Source of the DNA: an uncultured Candidatus Melainabacteria bacterium
Lineage (GTDB): Bacteria; Cyanobacteriota; Vampirovibrionia; Gastranaerophilales; Gastranaerophilaceae
DNA length: 36,744 nt
Assembly (NCBI GenBank): GCA_934692665.1
Contig: CAKUUG010000014.1
Coordinates: 1 to 36,744, forward strand
Reading direction: 5' to 3'
The notes below the pieces were generated by a model. The model made no database searches. It had not been told where the DNA came from and saw nothing but the letters and a program-made list of their open reading frames with translations. Shown piece by piece: positions 8,741 to 16,836 of this stretch. Position 1 is the first letter of the stretch. The number at the start of each line of letters is the position of its first letter. The translations under genes were made by a program, and so were the position numbers.

Positions 8741-10080
8741 TATTTAAAAAATTCCTTAATTGCTGCGACATCGTTGGTTTTTGTAAAAATCAAAAGAATA
8801 TCGTTCGGACGAATTTGTGTTTGACCTTTTGGAATGATTACTTTTGAACCACGTCCAACTATTGCAATTACACCATTTACAGGCATTTTTATTTCCAGTA
8901 GTTGTTTTTGAGTAAAATTGCCGTTTAGTTGAATTTCTACAATTTCACCTTGTCCTCTTTCAACCGTTGCAATAATTCCTGCACGTGTTTCAATAATTCT
9001 ATTTTTGATTTCATTCACGCAGGCTTCTCTTTGAGAAATTGCAACATCAACCCCGACTCTTTCAAATAAACTTGCGGTTGTTCCTTGCGAAACCCTTGTT
9101 ATTACTTTTTTTGCACCCAGTTGTTTGGACAACAACGAGCATAAAAGATTTTTTTCATCATTGTTTGTAATTGCAACAACAACATCTGATTTTCCTATTT
9201 CTTCTTCTTCCAACAGCTCTAAACACGTTCCGGAGCCATTCAAAATAAGAGTTTTTTTGAGATTCAAAGACAATTCTTCACATCTATCGTAGTTGCTTTC
9301 AATTAGTTTCAAGTTTTCAGAAGTTTTTTCTAAAGCATTTGCAAGCTCAAACCCCACAGTGCCGCCGCCTATAATTGCGACTTTTTTTACTTGTCTTTGA
9401 GATTTAAATAATTCGCCGGCCACAATATCCAGTCCAACGGGAGTTCCCATTAAAATCGCTTTGTCATTAAGCATAAATTCACTATTGCCGTTAGGGATAA
9501 ATAATTCATCATTTCTCACAATCCCCACAACCAAAACTTCTGAATTAAAATAGCAGTCTTTTAATTTTTTACCCAATAGTTCAGAGTCTTCTTGTATTCT
9601 ATACTCCAAAAGTCTTGCACGTCCATGAGCAAAATTTTCAACATCAACCGCTTCGGGTACTGTGATTATTTGGAAAATTTCTTGCACAAGGAATTTTTGG
9701 GGCCAAATTATGTTTTCAATACTTTGAACATAACTGTTTTTAGATTCGTCTTTTAAAGAGTTTAAAGATTCCATAGATTCTTTTTTTGAAACGAAACATA
9801 TCGTTTGACAAGCCAAAGAAATTTGCTTAATCATCAAACAAGCAAGAATATTTGCCTCATCATCATTTGAACAAGCAATAAAAACATCGCATGTTGAAAT
9901 TTGACTATCTTTTAAAAGTTTTAGATTTAGAGCATCTGTACATATTGTGCCTACGTCCAATTTTGAAAAAAGTTCAAGATTTTTTTGTACAGAATCTATA
10001 ACAATGACATCATGGTCTTCAAAAAACTCTGCGGCAATAGAAGAAGCCATTTCGTTTGCACCAAATATTATAATTTTCAT
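8740..10080 (-). CDS. trkA: Trk potassium channel regulatory subunit TrkA
   Basis: This 446-residue protein has two tandem RCK modules, each a Rossmann fold (TrkA-N) followed by a TrkA-C domain. It forms the cytoplasmic gating ring under TrkH and responds to nucleotides. The second Rossmann motif is canonical (IIGGGTVGFELA, about 225-236). The first is degenerate: where most TrkA proteins have GxGxxG it reads IIFGANEMASSIA (residues 4-16), keeping only the first glycine, so nucleotide binding at that site may differ. TrkA-C segments are seen at about 150-215 and 370-446. It follows ffh by 18 bases and leads into trkH with a one-base overlap; GGAG lies about nine bases before its ATG. Confidence 0.93.
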   Translation of the reverse strand: MKIIIFGANEMASSIAAEFFEDHDVIVIDSVQKNLELFSKLDVGTICTDALNLKLLKDSQISTCDVFIACSNDDEANILACLMIKQISLACQTICFVSKKESMESLNSLKDESKNSYVQSIENIIWPQKFLVQEIFQIITVPEAVDVENFAHGRARLLEYRIQEDSELLGKKLKDCYFNSEVLVVGIVRNDELFIPNGNSEFMLNDKAILMGTPVGLDIVAGELFKSQRQVKKVAIIGGGTVGFELANALEKTSENLKLIESNYDRCEELSLNLKKTLILNGSGTCLELLEEEEIGKSDVVVAITNNDEKNLLCSLLSKQLGAKKVITRVSQGTTASLFERVGVDVAISQREACVNEIKNRIIETRAGIIATVERGQGEIVEIQLNGNFTQKQLLEIKMPVNGVIAIVGRGSKVIIPKGQTQIRPNDILLIFTKTNDVAAIKEFFK

Positions 10081-10098
10081 ATTGCAAGCTCCATCTGT

Positions 10099-11451
10099 CT
10101 AAAAAGGAAATTTTGGCATTTGCGGCATTGAGCCTTTTTTGTTTTTGAATGTATTTTTAAAACCACTTAAACCTTTCATCATTTTTTTCATTGTCTCAAA
10201 TTGGCTTACAAAAGCATTCAGTTCATTAATATCCATGCCTGCACCTTTTGCGATTCTTTTTTTTCTGGAAGCATTTAAGACGTTGGGATTTTTTCTTTCT
10301 TCAGGTGTCATTGATTGAATAAAAACTTCTATTTTTTTGAATTGTTTTTCGCCTTCATTTGAAATCATTTCTGTATCTTTTTTTGATATTCCTAGAGGCA
10401 ACATAGACAAAATTCCGCCAAAAGACCCGAGGGCTTTGATTTGTTTTTGAATTTTCAAGAAATCTTCAAAACTAAATTCCGCTTTTAGCATTTTGTCTTC
10501 TAGAGCTTTTGCTTCTTTTATATCAATATTTTTTTGAGCTTTTTCAACTAAAGAAACAATATCACCCATCCCTAATATTCTGTTTGCCATTCTATCGGGA
10601 TAAAAATCTTCCAAAGGCTCTATATGTTCACCTGTTGCAATAAGTTTGATGGGTTTTTTTGTTGACTGAACAATACTCAACGCACAACCGCCTTTTGTAT
10701 CGCCATCCAATTTTGTCAATATAACACCATCTATACCCAATTGGACATCAAAATTCATTGCAACATCAATAGCACTTTGACCAATCATAGAATCTACAAC
10801 AAGAAGTTTTTCGTTGATTGCAAAACTATGATTCAATAACATCAATTCTGCCATCATATCAGTATCAATTTCCAATCTTCCTGCTGTATCAAAAATCAAT
10901 ACCGTGTTGTTGTTTTCTTTTGCATAGTTAAGAGCTTCTTTTGCAATTTTTACAACATCTTTTTCATCTTCTTTTGAAAAACACTCAAGCTCATTTTCTT
11001 TTGCTAATGTTTTTAATTGCAAAATCGCAGCGGGACGATAAACATCCAGTGCAACAAGAAGAGGTTTTTTGCCTTCTTTTTTCAATTTTAAGGCAAGTTT
11101 TGCAGACGAAGTGGTTTTTCCAGAACCTTGCAGACCCAACATCATAATGATTGATGGATTAGTGTCCAAGCGAAGTGGTGACTGCTTTTCACCCAAAAGT
11201 GCCGTCAATTCGTCATTTACAATTTTAATCAAAGTTTGAGAAGCATTTGTTGATTTTACGACTTCTTGTCCTTGAGCTTTATCTTTTATAGAAGATATAA
11301 ATGATTTTACAACATTCAATGAAACATCCGCACCTAATAAAGCACGTCTGATTTCACGAAGTGCTTCTTGCATATTTTCTTCGTTTAATGTTGCATTATT
11401 GCCGGTTTTTGCAATAATTTCTTGTAATTTTTCAGATAGATTTTCAAACAT
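10099..11451 (-). CDS. ffh: Signal recognition particle GTPase Ffh (SRP54)
   Basis: Ffh binds signal sequences of nascent membrane proteins on the ribosome and, together with 4.5S RNA and FtsY, delivers them to the Sec translocon. The 450-residue protein shows the N domain (1-95), the G domain with the P-loop GLQGSGKTT (106-114), DVYRP (136-140), DTAGR (188-192) and TKLDGD (246-251), the TGE closing loop, and a Met-rich M domain with a GAGMDINELN-like RNA-binding helix and a MPQMPKFPF tail. It appears to be the first gene of the run ffh-trkA-trkH-formyltransferase-TIM barrel. A terminator hairpin for the gene upstream sits only about 17 bases before its start codon, so its own promoter must lie in or over that hairpin. 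Confidence 0.96.
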   Translation of the reverse strand: MFENLSEKLQEIIAKTGNNATLNEENMQEALREIRRALLGADVSLNVVKSFISSIKDKAQGQEVVKSTNASQTLIKIVNDELTALLGEKQSPLRLDTNPSIIMMLGLQGSGKTTSSAKLALKLKKEGKKPLLVALDVYRPAAILQLKTLAKENELECFSKEDEKDVVKIAKEALNYAKENNNTVLIFDTAGRLEIDTDMMAELMLLNHSFAINEKLLVVDSMIGQSAIDVAMNFDVQLGIDGVILTKLDGDTKGGCALSIVQSTKKPIKLIATGEHIEPLEDFYPDRMANRILGMGDIVSLVEKAQKNIDIKEAKALEDKMLKAEFSFEDFLKIQKQIKALGSFGGILSMLPLGISKKDTEMISNEGEKQFKKIEVFIQSMTPEERKNPNVLNASRKKRIAKGAGMDINELNAFVSQFETMKKMMKGLSGFKNTFKNKKGSMPQMPKFPF

Positions 11452-11467
11452 AACTATATTCTACAAT

Positions 11468-11511
11468 AAAAAAATAAAAATGGCTTTTGTGAATAAAAAT
11501 TCAAAAAAGCC
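11468..11511 (-). terminator. Intrinsic terminator behind the 11555-12598 gene
   Basis: Read on the minus strand, a hairpin at 11511-11482 has arms GGCTTTTTTGAAT and ATTCACAAAAGCC (one mismatch in 13) around a four-base loop, followed by a T-rich tract to 11468. It lies 44 bases after the stop of the gene at 11555-12598 and should end that transcript just before ffh. Confidence 0.8.
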
Positions 11512-11517
11512 GAGTCG

Positions 11518-11523
11518 ATTATA
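11518..11523 (-). promoter_or_regulatory. Possible -10 element for ffh
   Basis: A perfect TATAAT is present on the minus strand, with no convincing -35 at normal spacing. Initiation here would start the ffh transcript at the edge of the terminator hairpin, putting that hairpin in the ffh leader. This could be chance in AT-rich DNA. Confidence 0.3.
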
Positions 11524-11554
11524 TTAGAAAGGAATGACGTTTTTATTTATAAAA

Positions 11555-12598
11555 TTAGTTTGAACTATCAAATAGCTTGTCTATAGTATCGTTTACTACC
11601 TTAGATACAGAATCCATTTCTTTTGCGACCGCTTCTTGTTCTGTGTCTAATTGAGCAAGTTTCAATTCAAGAGCTTTGTCTTGAGTTTGGATTTTTTCTA
11701 TTTTTGCATTCAAATCTTGCAATTTCTTTTCATAGTTATCTTTTTCATAATTGTATTTGTTCATCGCATCCAAATAACCGTCTTCATCATCTTCTTGTCC
11801 TGTAGTTATTGAATATGCTTTTCCTTCCAAGTCTTTATCATCTTCACAACTGATAACATTGATTGTTGCCAATCTTCCGTTCGATGCTTGAGTTAAAGAT
11901 GCAATTGCATTTACTTCTTTTTGATTGTGTCTTACTCCTTGATAATCAAAGGTAAAATCGCCATAATATTCTTGTTTGTCATCTTTTGTTTGAAATGCGG
12001 TAGAATCCAAATCATCTTCTGAAACAAAATATGTAGTTCCATTCATTGAAAAACTATAATATGTTTTGCCCAATTCAGAATCACTAGGGTCATAGCCTTG
12101 ACTTTTCATTATTGTAGAAAGCCCTGAGTAGCTATTGTAATTGCCTGTGATTTTTGTAATAGTAGAATCTTTTTCGTTGTTTTTGTCATAAGTATAAGAA
12201 TTTGTTCCTATTGTGAAATTCAAATAAGAATAATCATTTTCATCATCTTTTTGAGCAGAAACAACAGTATTTCTGATTGTTGCGTTGTATGCTTCAGGTA
12301 TTTCATCATCACAAGTTAATGTAACAGAGTAAAATCCTTGGTTTTCCCCTGATGTGATTTTTGAAAAATCTTTGATTTCATAATTTTCGTAAGTAGAATC
12401 TATAGAATATGTTGTTTTGATGTAATCATATTTTGTAGGTGCTACAGGAACTTCCAAAGATGAATACTTTCCATATAGACCCATAACCTCATTAGACAAC
12501 GCGGTTCTTGCTTGGTTTATTTGTTGCCCTTGAAACTCAATATTGCTCTTTCTTGCTGTAAGCCCTAAAAAACGAGCTTGGCTTGCTGCCATTCCCAT
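11555..12598 (-). CDS. Lineage-type protein with conserved MGMAASQARFLGLTARK head and coiled-coil tail
   Basis: This protein has 347 residues. The N-terminal 50 residues start MGMAASQARFLGLTARK and continue through a QGQQINQARTALSNE helix. I remember this head from many paralogues in gut Melainabacteria genomes, and it vaguely recalls the N-terminal helices of flagellar hook and filament proteins; neither point can be tested here. The middle (about 60-270) is rich in Asp, Tyr, Ser, Thr and Gly with strand-like repeats, has no membrane spans, and looks like an extracellular domain. Residues 275-340 form a Lys/Glu/Leu/Gln-rich coiled coil. There is no classical signal peptide, so export would need another route. 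AAGGGT six bases upstream supports the start, and a strong terminator follows. Its function is unknown. Confidence 0.75.
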   Translation of the reverse strand: MGMAASQARFLGLTARKSNIEFQGQQINQARTALSNEVMGLYGKYSSLEVPVAPTKYDYIKTTYSIDSTYENYEIKDFSKITSGENQGFYSVTLTCDDEIPEAYNATIRNTVVSAQKDDENDYSYLNFTIGTNSYTYDKNNEKDSTITKITGNYNSYSGLSTIMKSQGYDPSDSELGKTYYSFSMNGTTYFVSEDDLDSTAFQTKDDKQEYYGDFTFDYQGVRHNQKEVNAIASLTQASNGRLATINVISCEDDKDLEGKAYSITTGQEDDEDGYLDAMNKYNYEKDNYEKKLQDLNAKIEKIQTQDKALELKLAQLDTEQEAVAKEMDSVSKVVNDTIDKLFDSSN

Positions 12599-12647
12599 AT
12601 TGTCACCCTTCCTTCGTATTTATATTTTTTACTACGGCTTTTTGGTG

Positions 12648-12665
12648 ATAATTCTTTAGAATTAT
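12648..12665. promoter_or_regulatory. 18-bp palindrome between divergent genes (possible operator)
   Basis: The perfect palindrome ATAATTCTTTAGAATTAT has a two-base centre. It lies between the start of the gene at 12598 and nagA at 12765, which are divergent, so it could be a regulator site. It is AT-rich, so chance is possible. Confidence 0.3.
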
Positions 12666-12710
12666 TAAATTTTTTGTTACAATCGTTAACATTTTTTATT
12701 TTTTTCAAGC

Positions 12711-12716
12711 TATAAT
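12711..12716 (+). promoter_or_regulatory. Possible -10 element for nagA
   Basis: TATAAT lies 48 bases before the nagA start codon, preceded by a T-rich stretch without a clear -35. It leaves a leader of about 42 bases ending in a good ribosome binding site. Confidence 0.4.
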
Positions 12717-12764
12717 ATTGTTCGCACATTGGTTTGTTTAATGTTTTTATAAGGAAAGTCAAAA

Positions 12765-13673
12765 TTGCAAGAAAATTATTACATAGACAATCATATTCAC
12801 GGTTCATACGGCGTAAATTTTAATTATACAGTTTATGAAGAAGCTAAAAATCTTTTAAAAAAACTCTTTAAAAAAAACATAAGAGGAATATGCCCGACTT
12901 TAGTCGGAGAAACGAATTTTAATATAATAAAGCAGCTTGCATTATTTAAAAAAATAAGAGAAGAACAACTGGAATCACCTGAAAATGAAGCATTAATTTT
13001 AGGGGTGCATCTTGAAGGAACTTTTTTAAGCCCTAAAAAATCAGGTATACAAGACAAAAAGCTCTTCAAAAAGCCAACTATTGAAAATTTTAAAGATTTG
13101 GTCGGAGATTTTGAAGACATAATAAAAATTGTCACAATAGCACCGGAAGAAGATTTTGATTTGATTTGTTATTTAAATGACAAAAACATAAAAACACAAG
13201 CAGGGCACAGCGTTGGAGAAACTTTGAAAAAATGTGTTGCAACAACCCACCATTTCAATGCAATGAATCCGATTCACCACAGAAATAGTTCTATCGCATT
13301 AGAAGGTTTGGTTAATGATGATGTATATTGTGAAATTATTGGGGATTTGATACATTGTTCAAAAGATATTTTAAAATTGTTTTTAAAATGCAAACCAAAA
13401 GACAAAATTTTACTTATCAGCGATAGTCTGCCATCTAGCAACTATAACAAAGATATTGTTTTTTGCGGCAAAAAAATTACAAAAGAAGGCAAAGACAAAA
13501 ATGGCACATTAGCAGGCTCTAATAAAACTCTAGATGAAATTTGCAAAAATTTAATAAAAGAAAACGTTCTAACAAAAGAAGATATCGAAAAAATGGCGTT
13601 TTCAAATCAAATAAAATATCTCGATTTAAAAGACAAAGAAATTGATATTTTAAATCAACAAAAAATATGCTAA
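12765..13673 (+). CDS. nagA: N-acetylglucosamine-6-phosphate deacetylase, short form
   Basis: NagA removes the acetyl group from GlcNAc-6-phosphate, feeding amino sugars from peptidoglycan or host glycans into glucosamine-6-phosphate. Catalytic features of this amidohydrolase are present: H10-x-H12-G at the very N-terminus, E84 in GVHLEGTF, H148 in AGHSVGE, the THHFNAMNPIHHR segment at 161-173, D220 in LLISDSL, and LAGSNKTLDE. At 302 residues it is about 80 shorter than the usual 380, because the N-terminal beta-sandwich strands before the HxH motif are missing and the C-terminal part is reduced. The start is a TTG, fixed by AAGGAAAG six bases upstream. No nagB or transporter is adjacent; the next genes are an exported protein and a GH57 enzyme. 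Confidence 0.85.
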   Translation: MQENYYIDNHIHGSYGVNFNYTVYEEAKNLLKKLFKKNIRGICPTLVGETNFNIIKQLALFKKIREEQLESPENEALILGVHLEGTFLSPKKSGIQDKKLFKKPTIENFKDLVGDFEDIIKIVTIAPEEDFDLICYLNDKNIKTQAGHSVGETLKKCVATTHHFNAMNPIHHRNSSIALEGLVNDDVYCEIIGDLIHCSKDILKLFLKCKPKDKILLISDSLPSSNYNKDIVFCGKKITKEGKDKNGTLAGSNKTLDEICKNLIKENVLTKEDIEKMAFSNQIKYLDLKDKEIDILNQQKIC

Positions 13674-13702
13674 ACTTAAATTAAATGGATTAAAGGATTA
13701 TT

Positions 13703-14272
13703 ATGAAGAAAAAACTTATAACAACAACTTTGACACTATTATGTATGGGGGTTTTCGGCAGCCTATATAATGCGGCTTTCAGCAAAAATTCTCCTCTCGA
13801 AAGAATTTCGCAAACAGCCATTCAAACTCAACCAAAAGTTCAAAACAAAGCTCAAACACCGCAAAAACCACAAAACACACAAGCTCAAACTCAACAAGCA
13901 AAACCTATAAACACAACATCTCTTATGATAGTTGCAAATCCGGAAAAGTTTTTAAATAAAACCGTAAAAATGCAAGCGACTTTTGATAAATTTTCTACGC
14001 TTGGTCTGGATTATTCAAAAGCATTACGCAAAAGCACTGATTACATAGGCATATTAATACAACGAGATGATGTAATTGACCATAATATACCATTGTCTGA
14101 AATGAAATTGTTTTTAACAAAAACAATGGCAGAAAAACATATTGATTTAGATACAGGAGATAAAATTGAAATTACAGCAAAAGTATTTTCAACAGCTTTA
14201 AACGACCCTTGGCTTGATATTACTGACTTAAAAGTGATTTCAAAAGCCAAAAAAGACGATGAAAAGAATTAG
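13703..14272 (+). CDS. Exported protein with Gln/Thr-rich linker and OB-fold-like domain
   Basis: The protein has 189 residues. The N-terminus is a Sec signal peptide (MKKKLITTTLTLLCMGVFGS..., likely cut near residue 25-28 at an Ala-rich site). It is followed by a low-complexity linker rich in Gln, Thr, Pro and Lys (about 35-72) and a globular domain from about 75 to 182. The order NPEKFLNKTVKMQATFDKF ... DPWLDITDLKVI is what one sees in small exported OB-fold-like domains, where the first strand starts at a phrase meaning 'loss of a site is allowed by a change'; ligand and role are unknown. AAAGGATT upstream supports the start. It lies 29 bases after nagA and 34 before GH57, so all three may be one transcript. 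Confidence 0.7.
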   Translation: MKKKLITTTLTLLCMGVFGSLYNAAFSKNSPLERISQTAIQTQPKVQNKAQTPQKPQNTQAQTQQAKPINTTSLMIVANPEKFLNKTVKMQATFDKFSTLGLDYSKALRKSTDYIGILIQRDDVIDHNIPLSEMKLFLTKTMAEKHIDLDTGDKIEITAKVFSTALNDPWLDITDLKVISKAKKDDEKN

Positions 14273-14306
14273 TTTCAATTTTATATAGAAATAGCAACAG
14301 AGGAAT

Positions 14307-16796
14307 ATGAACAAAAAATACTTAACAATCCATGGACACTTTTATCAACCACCGAGAGAAAATCCTTGGATAGAAGAAATAGAAATACAAGACAGTGCCT
14401 ACCCACACCACGACTGGAATGAAAAAATTTCTTGGCAATGTTACAATCCAAACAGTGCCTCCAGAATGGTAAATTCTAACAATTCCATTATTAACATTTC
14501 AAACAACTACAAATATATGAGTTTCAACTTTGGGCCAACATTGTTTAGTTGGCTTGAAAACCACGATAAAGATACTTATGAAAGAATTATAAAAGCAGAT
14601 AAAGAATCTCAACAGCTCTACAATGGCCATGGTTGTGCCATTGCACAAGTATATAATCATATTATTTTGCCTTTGGCAAATAGAAACGATAAAGTCACTC
14701 AGGTTATTTGGGGCTTAAAAGATTTTCAAAAAAGGTTCAATAGAAACGCAGAAGGCATTTGGCTTGCAGAAACTGCGGTTGATGCTCAAACACTAGAAGT
14801 TTTGATTGATTGTGGAGTAAAATTTACAATTCTTTCTCCTCATCAAGCAAAATGCATAAAACCAATCAACGAAGCTCAGTGGCAAGATGTTTCTTGGGGA
14901 CAAATTGACCCGTCTCAGCCATATAGATATTTTGTCGAAGGAACAAACAAAGAAAAATATATAGATTTATTCTTTTATGATGGTTCGATTTCCAAATCAG
15001 TTGCTTTTGACAATTTGTTACAAGATGGCAAAAAATTCATAAACAGACTCAACGATGGCTATGTAGAAGATAGAAATCGTCCTCAGCTGGTAAATATTGC
15101 AACAGATGGCGAAAGCTATGGGCATCATACAAAATTTGGAGATATGGCTTTAGCTTATGTGCTAAAAATAGGAGCAAGTGAACTTGGGTTTGAAATTACA
15201 AACTATGCGAACTTTCTCGAAATATATCCGCCAACTATGGAAGTAGACATAAAACCAGTCAGTGCTTGGAGTTGTTCTCATGGAGTCGGCAGATGGTGTG
15301 AAGATTGTGGTTGCTCTACTGGTGCACAACCTCACTGGAATCAAAAATGGAGAAAACCCCTAAGACAAGCTCTTGACTATTTAAGAGATGAATTAATCAA
15401 TGTTTGTTTAACAAATGGAACAAAATACTACAAAGACTTCTGGGCTGCCAGAAACAACTATATAGACGTAATACTCGACAGAAGCGAAGATAGTATTAAC
15501 AAATTCTTCAAAGAAAATGCAAAAAAACAACTTTCTTCAATAGAAAAAGTAAACGCAATAAAATTAATGGAAATTCAGCGTTTTGCACAATTAATGTATA
15601 CAAGTTGCGGTTGGTTTTTTGCAGATATTTCAGGAATAGAAACTGTTCAAATTCTAAAATATGCAGCAAGGGCAATAGAATTGGCTTGCGATTTTTCTAA
15701 AACAAATTTTGAAAAAACATTTTTATCTATCTTGCAAAAAGCAAAAAGCAATATTGTAGAATTCGGAAACGGAAAAGACATTTACAACAAATGGGTAAAA
15801 ACATCTATTGTTGATTTTAACAAAATTGTTGCTCAATATGCGATAGAATCGTCTTTTGACGGATACGACAATACAAAAAAAGAAGTCGATTTGTATTGTT
15901 TTAAAATCAAAAAAATCACATACAAAAAATTCAAAAACTTGAACAGTGTTCTTACTATTGCAAGAGTAGAAATAAAGTCAAACATCACTCTTGAAAAGAA
16001 AGAAATGAGTTTCATTCTTTTCCAAACGCAAGGTTATGACTCATACTGTGCAACAAAAGAATTTAAATGCCAAGAAGATTTTTCAACTGAGAAAAAAGAT
16101 ATATTATCAGCATTCAATACATCTTCTGTAATAGAGGTATTACAAACAATAGAACTATACTATGGTTCAAGATTCTATACTCTAAAAGACATTCCGATAG
16201 ACAAAAGAAAAAACATTCTAAAAAATCTTGTTGCAAAAAAACTATACAATGCATCAAGAACTTATTCCGAATTGTATGAAAGTTTATTATCTCCAATCAG
16301 TTATTTGAATGATTTGGGTATGGATATACCGGAAAGTTTCAGAGTTTGTGCAAAATACACACTTTTATCAAAATTAGAAAAAGAACTTAGTGATTTATCT
16401 GATTTGAACGACAAGAAAAAAATGGAAAACTTGGCAGAAATCAAAAATTTGGCAGACAAATTCTATATAAAATTAGAACAAGAAAAAACAATAAAAATAC
16501 TGTCTGAAAAACTGAACAATTTGCTAAACAAATTCAAAAATGACACGACTCTAAAAAATTCTCAAGAACTTCTTAATTATTTTGATTTGATAGAAAAATT
16601 GCAAATAAACACAAATATTGCTCTTGCACAAAATATATTCTATTATTTCTTCTGCAAAAATTTTGAAAATTTTATCAAAAAAGATTACAAAGACAAAAGA
16701 AAATTATTGATAAATATCGTCGAAATAGGCAAAAAACTTAATTTCAGCATGGATTTTTATAAAGAAAAAATCGACAAAATTACAGGGAAAGTTTAA
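14307..16796 (+). CDS. Glycoside hydrolase family 57 protein with DUF3536-type C-terminus
   Basis: This 829-residue enzyme has a GH57 (beta/alpha)7-barrel N-terminal half and a long C-terminal region of the DUF3536 type. GH57 enzymes act on alpha-glucans such as glycogen (amylase, branching enzyme, amylopullulanase). Visible landmarks are HGHFYQPPRENPW at 9-21, the probable nucleophile E155 in GIWLAETAVD, the probable acid/base D267 in IATDGESYGHH, and a Cys cluster at C323, C331, C334 and C336 (RWCEDCGC) that could bind a metal. There is no signal peptide, so it is probably cytoplasmic and concerned with stored glucan. AGAGGAA precedes the ATG. The last codons and the stop codon lie inside a terminator hairpin. 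The exact substrate is unknown. Confidence 0.9.
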   Translation: MNKKYLTIHGHFYQPPRENPWIEEIEIQDSAYPHHDWNEKISWQCYNPNSASRMVNSNNSIINISNNYKYMSFNFGPTLFSWLENHDKDTYERIIKADKESQQLYNGHGCAIAQVYNHIILPLANRNDKVTQVIWGLKDFQKRFNRNAEGIWLAETAVDAQTLEVLIDCGVKFTILSPHQAKCIKPINEAQWQDVSWGQIDPSQPYRYFVEGTNKEKYIDLFFYDGSISKSVAFDNLLQDGKKFINRLNDGYVEDRNRPQLVNIATDGESYGHHTKFGDMALAYVLKIGASELGFEITNYANFLEIYPPTMEVDIKPVSAWSCSHGVGRWCEDCGCSTGAQPHWNQKWRKPLRQALDYLRDELINVCLTNGTKYYKDFWAARNNYIDVILDRSEDSINKFFKENAKKQLSSIEKVNAIKLMEIQRFAQLMYTSCGWFFADISGIETVQILKYAARAIELACDFSKTNFEKTFLSILQKAKSNIVEFGNGKDIYNKWVKTSIVDFNKIVAQYAIESSFDGYDNTKKEVDLYCFKIKKITYKKFKNLNSVLTIARVEIKSNITLEKKEMSFILFQTQGYDSYCATKEFKCQEDFSTEKKDILSAFNTSSVIEVLQTIELYYGSRFYTLKDIPIDKRKNILKNLVAKKLYNASRTYSELYESLLSPISYLNDLGMDIPESFRVCAKYTLLSKLEKELSDLSDLNDKKKMENLAEIKNLADKFYIKLEQEKTIKILSEKLNNLLNKFKNDTTLKNSQELLNYFDLIEKLQINTNIALAQNIFYYFFCKNFENFIKKDYKDKRKLLINIVEIGKKLNFSMDFYKEKIDKITGKV

Positions 16797-16820
16797 AAAC
16801 TTTCCCTGTTTTATATTTTT
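16783..16820 (+). terminator. Intrinsic terminator overlapping the GH57 stop codon
   Basis: CAGGGAAAGTTT (16783-16794) pairs perfectly with AAACTTTCCCTG (16797-16808), and a T-rich tract follows. The TAA stop codon at 16794-16796 lies at the tip of the hairpin. It could also stop transcripts from the convergent gene at 16837. Confidence 0.85.
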
Positions 16821-16836
16821 TATTAAAAAATTAAAC

